A stretch of DNA of 64,000 bases, taken from Zhengella sp020637775 (GTDB taxonomy: Bacteria > Pseudomonadota > Alphaproteobacteria > Rhizobiales > Rhizobiaceae). The DNA is taken from NCBI RefSeq assembly GCF_041397485.1, contig NZ_JAWKWO010000001.1, positions 1 through 64,000 on the forward strand. Direction: 5' to 3'. How positions within the stretch are numbered: the first letter of the stretch is position 1; the number at the start of each line of letters is the position of its first letter. The notes under the pieces are model-generated. The model saw only the letters and a list, made by a program, of their open reading frames with translations, was not told where the DNA came from and searched no databases. The translations under genes and the position numbers were made by a program. Below are positions 50,528-60,800 of this stretch, piece by piece.

Positions 50528-53317
50528 ATGACAAAAACCGATAATGGCAGGGAACCGGGCGGGGCCGATCGGCATTCGCCCACAAACCTGCGCGCGAATG
50601 AAAGGCCGGGCAAGGCACCGGCAAGATATCCAGTCATGGGCCCAACACAGCTTTCCCCCCTCTTCAATCCGGAATCGGTGGCCGTTTTCGGCGCCTCGGA
50701 ATCAAGCGATTCCGTTGGCGCCAAGGTCTTCGCCAACCTCGTGGACGGCGGTTTCGAAGGCGACCTGATCGCCATCAATCCGAAACACGACACGGTGCTC
50801 GGCAAGCCGTGCTTTGCCACGATCGCCGCCGCCGAGCGCGAAATCGATCTCGCCGTCATCGCGACGCCGGGCAAGACGGTGGCGACGATCCTGCGCCAGT
50901 GCGGCGAAGCGGGCATCCGCCACGTCGTTATCCTTTCTGCCGGGTTTGGCGAGACCGGCGATGCCGGCCATGCCAGCGAAACCGAACTCGCACAGATCGC
51001 GCGGCGCTATGGTATCCGCTTTGTCGGTCCCAATTGCGTAGGCATCGTACGGCCCTGGCTCAACCTGAATGCGACATTTCTCAAGTCCGCTCCGCCAAGA
51101 GGCCGCCTGGCGCTCGTCTCGCAATCGGGCGCGCTGTGTTCGGCGATCGCCGACTGGGCAGCGCCACAGGATCTCGGCTTCTCGGCCATGGTGTCGCTTG
51201 GCAATTCGGTCGACATCGACTTCGGCGACGTGCTGAACTTCCTGGCCACCGACCCCAGGACCGATGCAATCCTGCTCTATGTCGAGGGTGTGCGCCATGC
51301 CCGCTCCTTCGTCTCCGCGCTTCGCGTGGCCGCCCAGATCAAGCCGGTCATCGTGCTCAAGGCCGGACGGCACAACCAGTCCTCCAGGGCTGCCCACACG
51401 CATACCGGCGCGCTCATCGGCTCGGATGCCGTGTTCAACGCGGCGCTGGAACGCACCGGCGCGGTTCGTGCCCATACCTACGGCCAATTGTTCGCGGCGG
51501 CCGAAATCCTGTCGGCCGGAAAACGGGCGGCGGGCAACAATCTCGGCATCATCACCAATGGCGGCGGCGCGGGCGTGCTGGCCGCAGACCGATCCGGCGA
51601 CATGCGGATCAACGTGCCCTCGCCTTCTGCCGAAACCATCGACGCGCTCGACAAGGTGCTTTCGCCATACTGGTCCAAGGCCAACCCGATCGACATTCTC
51701 GGCGATGCCGGCCCGGAGGCCTATGGAGCGGCCGTGAAGGCGGCCCTTGCCGACAGGGCTTTCGACGGCGTTCTCGTCCTGCTGACGCCGCAGGCGATGA
51801 CGGGGCCGGTGGAGGCGGCGCAGGCGGTTCTCGATGCCATTCCGCCACGCAACCGCAAGCCGATCCTGGCCTGCTGGATGGGAGAAACGACGGTCAGCGA
51901 GGCGCGCAAACTCCTTTCATCCAACGGCATTCCCGATTTCATGACGCCGGAGCGCGCCATCGAGGGCTTCTTCTATCTCTCGCGTCACGAACTGAACCGG
52001 CGCATGGCGCTGGAACTGGCAAGCCCCCTGTCGGATCTGGAGCCGCCGGATCTGCAGGGCGCGCGCATGATCATCCAGCAGGTGCTGGCCGAAGGGCGCG
52101 ACATGCTGTCGGATCTCGAATCGAAGGCCGTGCTGCGGGCCTTCCGCATTCCGGTGAACACCACCATCGAGGCGGAGACGCCGGCCAAGGCGCTGGTGGC
52201 TGCCCAGACCGTCGGCTTTCCCGTGGCCGTGAAGATCAATTCGCCGCAGATCTCGCACAAGTCCGATGTCGGCGGCGTGCGCACCAATGTGAACAGCGCC
52301 GGCACGCTGCATACCGTGGTCCGCACCATCATGGAAAACGCAAAGGCGGCCCGTCCCGATGCCGAGATCAGGGGCGTGACCGTGGAAGCCATGGTCGACA
52401 TGCCGCATGGGCGGGAACTCATTGCCGGGGCCAGCCGCGACCCGGTGTTCGGGCCGACCATCGTTTTCGGCGCGGGCGGCAAGATGGTCGAAATCCTTGA
52501 GGACAGCGCCGTGACGCTGCCGCCGCTGAACGCCGTGCTCGCCCGCAGGCTGATCCGCCGGACCCGTGTCTCGCGCCTTCTGGAAGCCTATCGCGACGCT
52601 CCGGCTGCCGACAGCGAAGCCGTCATCCAGGTTCTCATGCGCATATCCGACATGGTCTGCGAGATACCGGAAATCGAGGAACTCGACATCAATCCGCTGT
52701 TTGCCGGCCCCGAAGGCGTCGTCGCGGTCGATGCGCGCATCCGCGTCTCGCGGCCGCCGGCCACCCAGGGCCGCTACGAGCATGTCGCCATCGCGCCCTA
52801 TCCGCGGCACCTGGAACGCGAGGACCTGCTGCCCGACGGCCGGACCTTGCTGATCCGTCCAATCCGGCCCGAAGACGCCGAGAGCGAACGCGAATTCGTG
52901 CACAACCTGTCGGATCAGGCGCGCAAGTTCCGCTTCATGCATGCGCTCAACGACCTGACTCCGACCATGCTCGCCCGTTTCACCCATATCGACTATGCGC
53001 GCGAAATGGCGCTCATCGCGATCACGGAACTGAACGGCGAACCGACCCAGGTGGGCGTCGCGCGCCATGCGGTCAATCCGGATGGCAAGACCTGCGAATT
53101 CGCCATTGTCGTTTCCGACAAGGTGCAGGGTCAGGGCATCGGCACACGCCTCATGCAGGCGCTGATGGACGAGGCGCGCGAACGCGGCCTGTCGATCATG
53201 GAAGGCACCGTGCTGGCGGAAAACCGCGGCATGTTGCGGCTGATGGAAGGACTGGGCTTCACCATGCGCCGCTCGCCGGACGAGCGGGACATCATGATTG
53301 TGGAACGCTGGCTGTAG
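50528..53317 (+). CDS. ADP-forming acyl-CoA synthetase-like protein fused to GNAT acetyltransferase (Pat type)
   Basis: 929 residues from ATG 50528. Order: CoA-binding domain (about 40-135; VAVFGASESSDSVGAKVF), succinyl-CoA-ligase-like domains (about 180-490), an ATP-grasp domain (about 530-740; VAVKINSPQISHKSDVGG), and a C-terminal GNAT domain (about 770-929; acetyl-CoA motif VQGQGIGTRLM). This is the layout of Pat-type protein lysine acetyltransferases, which acetylate and silence acyl-CoA synthetases. The catalytic His of the synthetase part is kept (H292 in THTGALIGSD), whereas in Salmonella Pat it is lost, so acyl-CoA synthetase activity is possible. Next to a histone-deacetylase-like gene 35 nt downstream. 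Confidence 0.9.
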   Translation: MTKTDNGREPGGADRHSPTNLRANERPGKAPARYPVMGPTQLSPLFNPESVAVFGASESSDSVGAKVFANLVDGGFEGDLIAINPKHDTVLGKPCFATIAAAEREIDLAVIATPGKTVATILRQCGEAGIRHVVILSAGFGETGDAGHASETELAQIARRYGIRFVGPNCVGIVRPWLNLNATFLKSAPPRGRLALVSQSGALCSAIADWAAPQDLGFSAMVSLGNSVDIDFGDVLNFLATDPRTDAILLYVEGVRHARSFVSALRVAAQIKPVIVLKAGRHNQSSRAAHTHTGALIGSDAVFNAALERTGAVRAHTYGQLFAAAEILSAGKRAAGNNLGIITNGGGAGVLAADRSGDMRINVPSPSAETIDALDKVLSPYWSKANPIDILGDAGPEAYGAAVKAALADRAFDGVLVLLTPQAMTGPVEAAQAVLDAIPPRNRKPILACWMGETTVSEARKLLSSNGIPDFMTPERAIEGFFYLSRHELNRRMALELASPLSDLEPPDLQGARMIIQQVLAEGRDMLSDLESKAVLRAFRIPVNTTIEAETPAKALVAAQTVGFPVAVKINSPQISHKSDVGGVRTNVNSAGTLHTVVRTIMENAKAARPDAEIRGVTVEAMVDMPHGRELIAGASRDPVFGPTIVFGAGGKMVEILEDSAVTLPPLNAVLARRLIRRTRVSRLLEAYRDAPAADSEAVIQVLMRISDMVCEIPEIEELDINPLFAGPEGVVAVDARIRVSRPPATQGRYEHVAIAPYPRHLEREDLLPDGRTLLIRPIRPEDAESEREFVHNLSDQARKFRFMHALNDLTPTMLARFTHIDYAREMALIAITELNGEPTQVGVARHAVNPDGKTCEFAIVVSDKVQGQGIGTRLMQALMDEARERGLSIMEGTVLAENRGMLRLMEGLGFTMRRSPDERDIMIVERWL

Positions 53318-53352
53318 ATACGTGCGGGCCGGCACAAACCGGGGGGACACAA

Positions 53353-54270
53353 ATGCTCGGAATGATTTCACACAACGACTGCCTGCTGCATGATCCGGGA
53401 TCCCATCATCCCGATCATGCCGACAGGCTTTACGCGATCAACAACCAGATCATCATGTCGGGCCTCGACTTCGTGCTGCGCCACTACGATGCGCCGCTGG
53501 CCACACGCGAGCAATTGGGGCGGGCACACGATCCGGCCTATGTGGACCGCGTCTTCGACATGGCCCCCAGCGAAGGCTCGGTGGAGATCGACGGCGACAC
53601 GGTGATGTCGAAGGACACGCTGCAGGCCGCGCTCAGGGCCGCCGGCGCCGGTGTCATGGGCGTCGACCTGATCATGCGTGGCGAATCGAACCCGGTCTTC
53701 TGCGCCGTCCGGCCGCCAGGCCATCATGCAGAATATGCCAAGGCGATGGGCTTCTGCCTGTTCGACAACATTGCCGTGGCGGCGGCCCATGCGCTGGAAA
53801 CCCATGGCCTGGAGCGCGTGGCCATCGTGGATTTCGACGTCCATCACGGCAACGGAACGGAAGATATTTTCAAGAATGACGAACGGGTCCTGTTCTGCTC
53901 TTCCTTCCAGCACCCCTTCTATCCGTATACAGGGCATGAATCCGATACGCGAAACCTCGTCGACGTGCCGCTTTCCGCGGGTGCGGACGGCACGGAATTC
54001 CGCAAGCAGATCCGCCAGCACTGGCTGCCGGCACTGGAGGATTTCCGGCCGCAATTCGTCTTCGTCTCCGCCGGTTTCGACGCGCATGTCCTCGATGACA
54101 TGTCCGGCCTCAAGCTGACCGAGGCCGATTATGGCTGGATAACCGAGGAACTGGCGGCCATCGCCCGGACCCATGCGCAGGGCCGGCTGCTCTCGATGCT
54201 GGAGGGCGGCTATGAACCGGGGGCGCTGGCGCGCTCGGTCGTGGCGCATCTCAAGGCGCTTCTCGGCTGA
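53353..54270 (+). CDS. Histone deacetylase family protein
   Basis: 305 residues, class II-like (acetoin utilisation/HDAC) fold. Zinc and active-site motifs: RPPGHHAEYAKAMGFCLFDN (His pair), DFDVHHGNGT (Asp, His zinc ligands) and SAGFDAH (Asp ligand); the final EGGYEPGAL matches the glycine-rich loop. Removes acyl groups from lysine or polyamines. Lying 35 nt after the acetyltransferase gene with no terminator between, it probably forms an acetylation-deacetylation pair; a polyamine deacetylase role is the alternative. Confidence 0.92.
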   Translation: MLGMISHNDCLLHDPGSHHPDHADRLYAINNQIIMSGLDFVLRHYDAPLATREQLGRAHDPAYVDRVFDMAPSEGSVEIDGDTVMSKDTLQAALRAAGAGVMGVDLIMRGESNPVFCAVRPPGHHAEYAKAMGFCLFDNIAVAAAHALETHGLERVAIVDFDVHHGNGTEDIFKNDERVLFCSSFQHPFYPYTGHESDTRNLVDVPLSAGADGTEFRKQIRQHWLPALEDFRPQFVFVSAGFDAHVLDDMSGLKLTEADYGWITEELAAIARTHAQGRLLSMLEGGYEPGALARSVVAHLKALLG

Positions 54271-54372
54271 CGCCCCTCGTGGCGCGGCGGGCGGGCGATG
54301 CGCCTTGCCCGCCGGGCCGCTTTCGGGCTATCTGCCTGCGACCCGTTGTTCAAAGCATGAAGAGGCCAGGCA

Positions 54373-54870
54373 ATGTCTCTGCCCGAAAAAGCATTTCCCG
54401 TATCCTGGGACCAGTTCCACCGCGACGCCCGGGCGCTGGCCTGGCGGCTGTCGGGCAAGGCGGAAAAATATCACGCCATCGTCTGTATCACCCGTGGCGG
54501 ACTGGTTCCGGCCGCCATCATCTCGCGCGAGCTGAATATCCGGGTGATCGAGACCGTCTCCATCGCGTCCTACCACGACTATACCGAACAGGGTGAGTTA
54601 AAGGTGCTGAAGGACGTTTCGCCGGCGATCATGGAAAACGAGGGCGAAGGCGTGCTCATCGTCGACGACCTGACCGACACCGGCAAGACGGCCGCGATCG
54701 TGCGCGCCATGATGCCGCGCGCCCATTTCGCCACCGTCTATGCCAAGCCGAAAGGCGTGCCGCTGGTGGATACCTTCGTCACCGAGGTCAGCCAGGATAC
54801 CTGGATCTACTTCCCCTGGGACATGGGCTTTACCTACCAGCAGCCCATATCCGACGGCCACAAGGGCTGA
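54373..54870 (+). CDS. gpt: Xanthine phosphoribosyltransferase
   Basis: 165 residues, typical of the short Gpt. PRPP-binding motif GVLIVDDLTDTGKTA near residue 93; CITRGGLVPAAIISRELNIR near residue 38 binds pyrophosphate; the C terminus (WIYFPWDMGF) is the base-contact region of this enzyme. Salvages xanthine and guanine to nucleotides. Independent gene with an AGGCA site. Confidence 0.93.
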   Translation: MSLPEKAFPVSWDQFHRDARALAWRLSGKAEKYHAIVCITRGGLVPAAIISRELNIRVIETVSIASYHDYTEQGELKVLKDVSPAIMENEGEGVLIVDDLTDTGKTAAIVRAMMPRAHFATVYAKPKGVPLVDTFVTEVSQDTWIYFPWDMGFTYQQPISDGHKG

Positions 54871-55045
54871 CAATGGCGCCGGAAAAGGTGATTCGACCTT
54901 CCCGGTCCGGATCATGCTGCCAGGCATGCCGTTCGCGCGGGTATTTCAGCAACCCTGAATTGTTTTTGTCATGGAAACGTCACGGGAATCGGCTAGAAGG
55001 TCGTTCTTCGCTGGAATCTTCAAAGAACCCGCCTATCTTCGATGC

Positions 55046-55519
55046 ATGATTACAAACCAGACGCGTGTACAAATGCTTGAGGGTGTTCGACGCATTCTCG
55101 GCGGTCCGGAGGCTGCCCTGCAATCTGCTGCCCTGCCGTGGCGAAAGTCCGGCAAGGGGATCGAGATCATGCTGGTCACAAGCCGCGGGACGGGACGATG
55201 GGTTCTGCCCAAGGGCTGGCCGGAAAAAGGCGAGACGCTGAGCGAATCCGCGGCTCGCGAGGCTGCCGAGGAAGCGGGGGTCGAAGGCCGGCCGGAAGAC
55301 GACAAGGCCGGCGTCTATTACTATGACAAGGTATTGCGCAACGGCGTCATGCGCCGCTGCGAGGTTCACGTTTTCCCGATCCGTGTGCGGAGACTGGCAA
55401 AGGTGTGGCCTGAATTCGGGCAACGCGAGCGCAAGTGGTTTCCGCCGGCCAAGGCGGCCAAGCTTGTGGACGAACCCGATCTCGCCGAACTGATCGCGGG
55501 ATTCTCGGGAAATCCCTGA
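55046..55519 (+). CDS. Nudix hydrolase
   Basis: About 157 residues. The Nudix box is complete: GWPEKGETLSESAAREAAEEAGVEG (GX5EX7REXXEEXGX pattern, around residue 60). Preceding WVLPKG and following GVYYYDKV resemble diphosphoinositol-polyphosphate-type Nudix proteins, as in several Rhizobiales. Substrate uncertain. The frame is open to ATG 54971, which would add a 25-residue non-conserved stretch; no ribosome site clearly favours either, so the start is uncertain. Confidence 0.83.
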   Translation: MITNQTRVQMLEGVRRILGGPEAALQSAALPWRKSGKGIEIMLVTSRGTGRWVLPKGWPEKGETLSESAAREAAEEAGVEGRPEDDKAGVYYYDKVLRNGVMRRCEVHVFPIRVRRLAKVWPEFGQRERKWFPPAKAAKLVDEPDLAELIAGFSGNP

Positions 55520-55543
55520 CGGGCGCAGCCGCGGACAGCGGTA

Positions 55544-55561
55544 TGTGACAGTTTTGTGACA
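55544..55561. promoter_or_regulatory. PHO box upstream of the phosphate transporter
   Basis: TGTGACA GTTT TGTGACA: two 7-nt direct repeats separated by 4 nt (11-bp spacing). On the other strand it reads TGTCACAAAACTGTCACA, close to the alphaproteobacterial PhoB box CTGTCAT-N4-CTGTCAC. It ends about 75 nt before the PiT start, so PhoB control of that gene is likely. Confidence 0.75.
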
Positions 55562-55635
55562 AGCCCCCTTGCGGCAAGGCGCAGGGGCGCGCTAAGGCGA
55601 CCGGGATCGATACCGAACCAGAACCGGGAGCCATC

Positions 55636-57192
55636 ATGGCCGGGGATAAGCCGCCGCTTCGCAAACATACGCTCGACAAGGATCTCGGCAAGCTTTCCCG
55701 GATCGAGGAAGCCACCGTCACGCTTTCGCGCGGGCTCGTGGCGCCCGGCGTGGCGCTCGCCTTTCTTGCACTGTCGGCTGTCTTTGCAGCCCTCTATGCG
55801 GGTTCTGGGGCCGGCGCGCTGACCGTCATCGCCGCGGCCGCCATAGGCGCCTACATGGCGCTCAACATCGGCGCCAACGACGTGGCCAACAATGTCGGCC
55901 CTGCCGTCGGCTCGCGCGCCATGACCATGGGCGGGGCGCTGGTGCTTGCAGCGGTCTGCGAGAGCGCCGGCGCATTGATTGCCGGCGGGGACGTGGTCTC
56001 GACCATTTCCAAGGGTATCATCGATCCGGCAACCGTTGCCAATCCGGACATCTTCGTTGCCGCCATGATGGCGGCGCTCATCTCTTCGGCGCTTTGGGTC
56101 AATCTGGCCACATGGATCGGCGCCCCCGTCTCGACCACCCATTCCGTGGTTGGCGGTGTCATGGGCGCGGGCATTGCCGCGGCCGGGATGGCTTCCGTCA
56201 ACTGGCCGACGATGGGCGCGATCGCCGCGAGCTGGGTCGTCTCCCCCCTGCTGGGCGGCGTCATTGCGGCCGCCTTTCTCGCCTTCATCAAATCGTTCAT
56301 CATCTATCAGGACGACAAGATCGCAGCCGCGCGCCGCTGGGTGCCCGTCCTCATCGCGATCATGGCCGGTGCCTTCGCTGCCTATCTGGCGATGAAGGGC
56401 TTGAAGAAGATCGTCCACCTGCCCGGTTCCTCCATCCTGTTTCTGGGCCTGGCGGTTGCCATCCTTGCCTGGGCGGTGGTCAATCCGCTGATCCGCCAGC
56501 AATCGGAAGGACTGGAAAACCGCAACCAGTCTCTGCGCAAGCTCTTCCGCCTGCCGCTCATCTTCTCGGCAGCCCTGCTCTCCTTCGCCCATGGCGCCAA
56601 CGATGTGGCCAATGCCGTGGGACCGCTGGCTGCGGTGGTGCACACGGCGATGGAGGGGGATGTGGCCGCCAAGGTCGGCATCCCGCTCTGGGTCATGGTC
56701 ATCGGCGCGATCGGCATTTCCATGGGCCTGCTGCTCTACGGCCCGAAGCTCATTCGCATGGTCGGTGAACAGATCACCAAGCTGAACCCGATGCGGGCCT
56801 ATTGCGTGGCGCTGTCGGCGGCCATCACCGTGATCATCGCCTCCTGGCTCGGCCTGCCGGTTTCCTCCACGCATATCGCGGTCGGCGCGGTGTTCGGCGT
56901 GGGCTTCTTCCGCGAATGGTACACGGCAAAATCCAAGCGCCGCCGCGCCTATCTGGAGCGCAAGCAGGGCAAGCTCAGGGCCGAACGCAAGGCCGCTGCA
57001 GGCGTGTTCGAAGAGGCCTGGGAAGCGGCCGAGGAAAGCGAGGAAAATCCGGTCGCGCGCGACGAGATCATGCGCCGGCGGCTGGTCCGCAGGACCCATG
57101 CGACCACGATCGCCGCTGCCTGGGTCATCACCGTTCCGGCGGCTGCCGTGCTGGCGGCCCTTATCTTCACGGTGCTGCGACTGTTCTCCTGA
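55636..57192 (+). CDS. pit: PiT family inorganic phosphate transporter
   Basis: 518 residues with about 10-12 membrane segments. The two PiT signature repeats are seen in GANDVANNVGPAVGSRAMT (about residue 79) and HGANDVANAVGPLAAV (about 320), the second being the inverted half. A central soluble loop and a charged tail (about 430-490) are typical of the longer bacterial members. Low-affinity Pi:cation symport. Divergently placed PHO box suggests control by PhoB, as in rhizobial orfA-pit where PhoB represses the low-affinity system. Unlike rhizobia no orfA (PhoU-like) partner is adjacent; the Na/Pi protein at 20.6 kb has one fused. Confidence 0.93.
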   Translation: MAGDKPPLRKHTLDKDLGKLSRIEEATVTLSRGLVAPGVALAFLALSAVFAALYAGSGAGALTVIAAAAIGAYMALNIGANDVANNVGPAVGSRAMTMGGALVLAAVCESAGALIAGGDVVSTISKGIIDPATVANPDIFVAAMMAALISSALWVNLATWIGAPVSTTHSVVGGVMGAGIAAAGMASVNWPTMGAIAASWVVSPLLGGVIAAAFLAFIKSFIIYQDDKIAAARRWVPVLIAIMAGAFAAYLAMKGLKKIVHLPGSSILFLGLAVAILAWAVVNPLIRQQSEGLENRNQSLRKLFRLPLIFSAALLSFAHGANDVANAVGPLAAVVHTAMEGDVAAKVGIPLWVMVIGAIGISMGLLLYGPKLIRMVGEQITKLNPMRAYCVALSAAITVIIASWLGLPVSSTHIAVGAVFGVGFFREWYTAKSKRRRAYLERKQGKLRAERKAAAGVFEEAWEAAEESEENPVARDEIMRRRLVRRTHATTIAAAWVITVPAAAVLAALIFTVLRLFS

Positions 57193-57576
57193 GGTTGCGG
57201 CCCTGGCATGCCAAAGCGCGACCTGCCGCCGCGTGGTCCAGGCCAGCGGCGGCCATGGGCAATGAAACGGCGCGCATCGATCAGAACCGCGAAGCGGTGG
57301 ATAATTTCCGGCGCCCTCCCCGTTATCCACACCCTCCCACATACAAGATGTAGCGTCACACAAGTTTCAAGGAACGAGTGCTTGACCGGTCCCGGCGAGT
57401 CACTTTTTATAAACCTCAAGTTCGGAGTTCGGGCGTGGGCGCGCCATGTCAAGCGTGCTGTCTTCCATCAGGTAACGCGTGCTGTCAGTTCGGGAGTCAA
57501 TCGGCTTTCCGGTGACGGCGAAGCTGTGTCCGGCGTGCCACCATGCGGCCACCGGTCAATCGTAAACGGGGCGTTA

Positions 57577-57592
57577 ACACTATATTTAGTGT
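57577..57592. promoter_or_regulatory. NrdR box 1 upstream of nrdJ
   Basis: ACACTATATTTAGTGT, a near-perfect match to the palindromic NrdR consensus acaCwAtATaTwGtgt. Paired with the second box 31 nt further on. Confidence 0.88.
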
Positions 57593-57607
57593 TTGCGCCA
57601 AAACTGC

Positions 57608-57623
57608 ACACAAGATAGAGTGA
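57608..57623. promoter_or_regulatory. NrdR box 2 upstream of nrdJ
   Basis: ACACAAGATAGAGTGA, a weaker match to the same consensus, starting 31 nt after box 1. NrdR boxes normally occur as such pairs about three helical turns apart, which supports both. Confidence 0.75.
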
Positions 57624-57848
57624 AGCTCCCTGATCGGGGGAATCATGAAATCAGGTGGGGGATATGCGGCGGGAACGCCGGTGCGGGCAGGCAAGCGGGG
57701 CTGTCTGGGCCAGCGGCGGAAACCGCCGGACGGGAAACGGGCGGATGCCGGTACACCATGTGCCCGGCATTGGTCGCAGCGGCCGGGACGGGCCACAACA
57801 TCTAGCTTCTCCGGTGCGAGGACCGGAAAACCAAGGGGATCATGACAG

Positions 57849-60800
57849 ATGCGCATTGAACGGCGGTTCACCACGACGGAAAGCGGAGCTTATGGCGGAC
57901 TGGAATTCCGCAAGGCGACCAGCGAGATCCGCAATCCGGACGGCTCTGTCGTTTTCCGGCTGGAAAACATCGACGTGCCGGCCCGCTTTTCCCAGGTCGC
58001 CGCCGACATCCTGGCGCAGAAATATTTCCGCAAGGCCGGCGTGCCGGCGCGCCTGAAAAAGGTCGAGGAAAACGACGTCCCGTCCTTCCTGTGGCGTTCC
58101 GTGGCCGATGAGAAGGCACTGGCGGCCCTGCCGGAAGAGGAGCGCTACGGATCCGAGACCGATGCGCGGCAGGTCTTCACGCGTCTGGCCGGCACATGGA
58201 CCTATTGGGGCTGGAAGGGTGGCTATTTCGACGGGGAAGAAGACGCCGCCGCCTTCATGGACGAACTGGCCTACATGCTGGCCGCGCAGATGGTCGCACC
58301 CAATTCGCCGCAATGGTTCAATACCGGCCTGCACTGGGCCTATGGCATCGACGGCCCTGGCCAGGGCCACTTCTATGTCGACCCCTTCACGGGCAAGCTG
58401 AAGCAGTCGGATTCCGCCTATGAGCATCCGCAGCCCCATGCCTGCTTCATCCAGTCGGTCGGCGACGATCTCGTCAATGACGGCGGCATCATGGATCTCT
58501 GGGTTCGCGAGGCGCGCCTGTTCAAATACGGGTCGGGCACGGGTTCCAATTTCTCCCACCTGCGCGGTGAAGGCGAGAAACTGTCGGGCGGCGGCAAGTC
58601 ATCCGGCCTGATGAGCTTCCTGAAGATCGGCGACCGGGCTGCCGGCGCCATCAAGTCGGGTGGCACCACGCGCCGCGCCGCCAAGATGGTGGTGGTCGAT
58701 ATCGATCATCCCGACATCGAGGCCTATATCGACTGGAAGGTGAAAGAGGAGCAGAAGGTCGCCGCTCTCGTCACCGGCTCCAAGATCGTCAAGAAGCATC
58801 TGGCCGCCATCATGAAGGCCTGTGTCAATTGCGCAGGCCATGACGACGACTGCTACGACCCGAAGCTCAATTCGGCCCTCAAGCGCGCCATCAAGGACGC
58901 CAAGCGCGACCAGGTGCCGGAGAACTATGTCAAGCGCGTCATCCAGTTCGCGCGCCAGGGCTACACTTCGATCGAGTTCAAGACCTATGACACGGACTGG
59001 GATTCGGAAGCCTATCTGACCGTCTCCGGCCAGAACTCGAACAATTCGGTCTCGCTGAAGGACGATTTCCTGCGTGCCGTGGAAGAGGATGGCGACTGGA
59101 ACCTCGTCAACCGCATCGACGGCAAGGTGGCGAAGACGCTGAAGGCGCGCGACCTGTGGGAGAAGATCGGCCATGCCGCATGGGCTTCCGCCGATCCGGG
59201 CCTGCATTTCAACACGACCATGAACGACTGGCACACCTGCAAGGCGGCCGGCCCCATCCGCGCCTCCAATCCGTGCTCGGAATACATGTTCCTGGACGAC
59301 ACGGCCTGCAACCTGGCCTCGCTGAACCTGCTGCAATTCAAGGACGCGGACACGGGCCGCATCCGCATCGACGACTACGAGCATGCCGTGCGCCTCTGGA
59401 CGGTCGTGCTGGAAATCTCCGTCATGATGGCGCAGTTCCCGTCGAAGCAGATTGCCAAGCTGTCCTACGAATACCGCACGCTGGGTCTCGGCTTCGCCAA
59501 TATCGGCGGCCTGCTGATGACCTCCGGCATTCCCTATGACAGCCCGCAAGGCCGCGCCATCTGCGGCGCGCTGACGGCCATCATGACCGGCGTGGCCTAT
59601 GCCACTTCAGCGGAAATGGCCGGCGAACTGGGCACTTTCCCCGCCTACAAGCCGAACCGCGATCACATGCTGCGCGTCATCCGCAACCACCGCCGGGCCG
59701 CACACGGCCTTGGTGAGGGCTATGAGGATCTGGCCGTCGCGCCGGTGCCGCTGGATCATGCCAATTGCCCCGATGCCGCACTGATCGAGCATGCCACCGG
59801 CGCCTGGGACAAGGCGCTGGAGCTGGGCGAAAAGAACGGCTACCGCAATGCGCAGGCAACGGTCATCGCGCCCACCGGCACGATCGGCCTGGTCATGGAC
59901 TGCGACACGACGGGCATCGAGCCGGATTTCGCGCTGGTGAAATTCAAGAAACTGGCCGGCGGCGGCTATTTCAAGATCATCAACCGCGCCGTTCCGGCTG
60001 CCTTGCGCACGCTCGGCTACAGCGAGAGCCAGATCGCCGAGATCGAGGCCTATGCGGTCGGCCATGGCAACATGAACCAGGCGCCGGGGATCAACCCGTC
60101 CGCCCTGAGGGCCAAGGGCTTCACCGATGACAAGATCGAAGCCCTGAACACGGCGCTCAAGAGCGCGTTCGACATCAAGTTCGCCTTCAACAAGTGGACG
60201 CTGGGCGAGGATTTCTGCCTGCACACGCTGGGCTTCACCAATGAGCAGCTCGATGACTTCTCCTTCGAGATGCTGCCGGCGCTGGGCTTCACGAAGAAGG
60301 AGATCGAGGCCGCCAACATCCACGTTTGTGGCGCCATGACGCTGGAAGGGGCGCCATTCCTGAAGGAAGCGCATCTGCCGGTCTTCGATTGCGCCAATCC
60401 GTGCGGCAAGATCGGCAAGCGCTATCTGTCGGTGGAAAGCCATATCGACATGATGGCGGCGGCCCAGCCCTTCATTTCCGGCGCGATCTCCAAGACGATC
60501 AACATGCCCAACGATGCGACCGTCGAGGATTGCAAGAGCGCCTACTTGCGCTCCTGGAAAAAGGCGTTGAAGGCCAACGCGCTCTACCGGGACGGCTCCA
60601 AGCTGTCGCAGCCGCTCAATGCCTCGCTGATCGAGGACGAGGAGGATGAGGAGGACACGCTGGAAGCCATCGTCGAGGCGCCGAAGGCAGCCGCGGCGGC
60701 AGCCGTCACGGAAAAGATCGTCGAGCGCATCGTCGAGAAGGTATCGCGCGAACGCGAGAAATTGCCGAACCGGCGCAAGGGCTATACCCAGAAGGCCGTG

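Larger units (their letters stand above)
57193..57848. promoter_or_regulatory. Long upstream region of nrdJ with structured leader
   Basis: 656 nt with no certain gene. It holds the two NrdR boxes, then about 225 nt of leader with several hairpins (for example GGCGG AAA CCGCC at 57714-57726, and CTCCGGTGCGAGGACCGGA near 57811). A 66-codon frame (57645-57845) starts after GATCGGGGGAATC and stops 3 nt before nrdJ, but its Arg/Gly-rich product looks non-native. No B12 box typical of a cobalamin riboswitch was found. Confidence 0.5.

Noticed and set aside
55366..57363. 665-codon leftward open frame opposite the PiT gene
   Set aside because: It is the antisense of a membrane protein with strong PiT signatures; the product is His/Arg/Gly-rich and unlike any protein family, as expected in GC-rich DNA.
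57645..57845. 66-codon frame directly before nrdJ as a real gene
   Set aside because: Placed well and has a G-rich stretch upstream, but its Arg/Gly/Pro-rich product has no protein-like features; kept only as part of the leader observation.
57624..57848. Cobalamin riboswitch before nrdJ
   Set aside because: Attractive given B12 dependence, but no B12-box (GCCACTG-like) or the other conserved core segments could be found.
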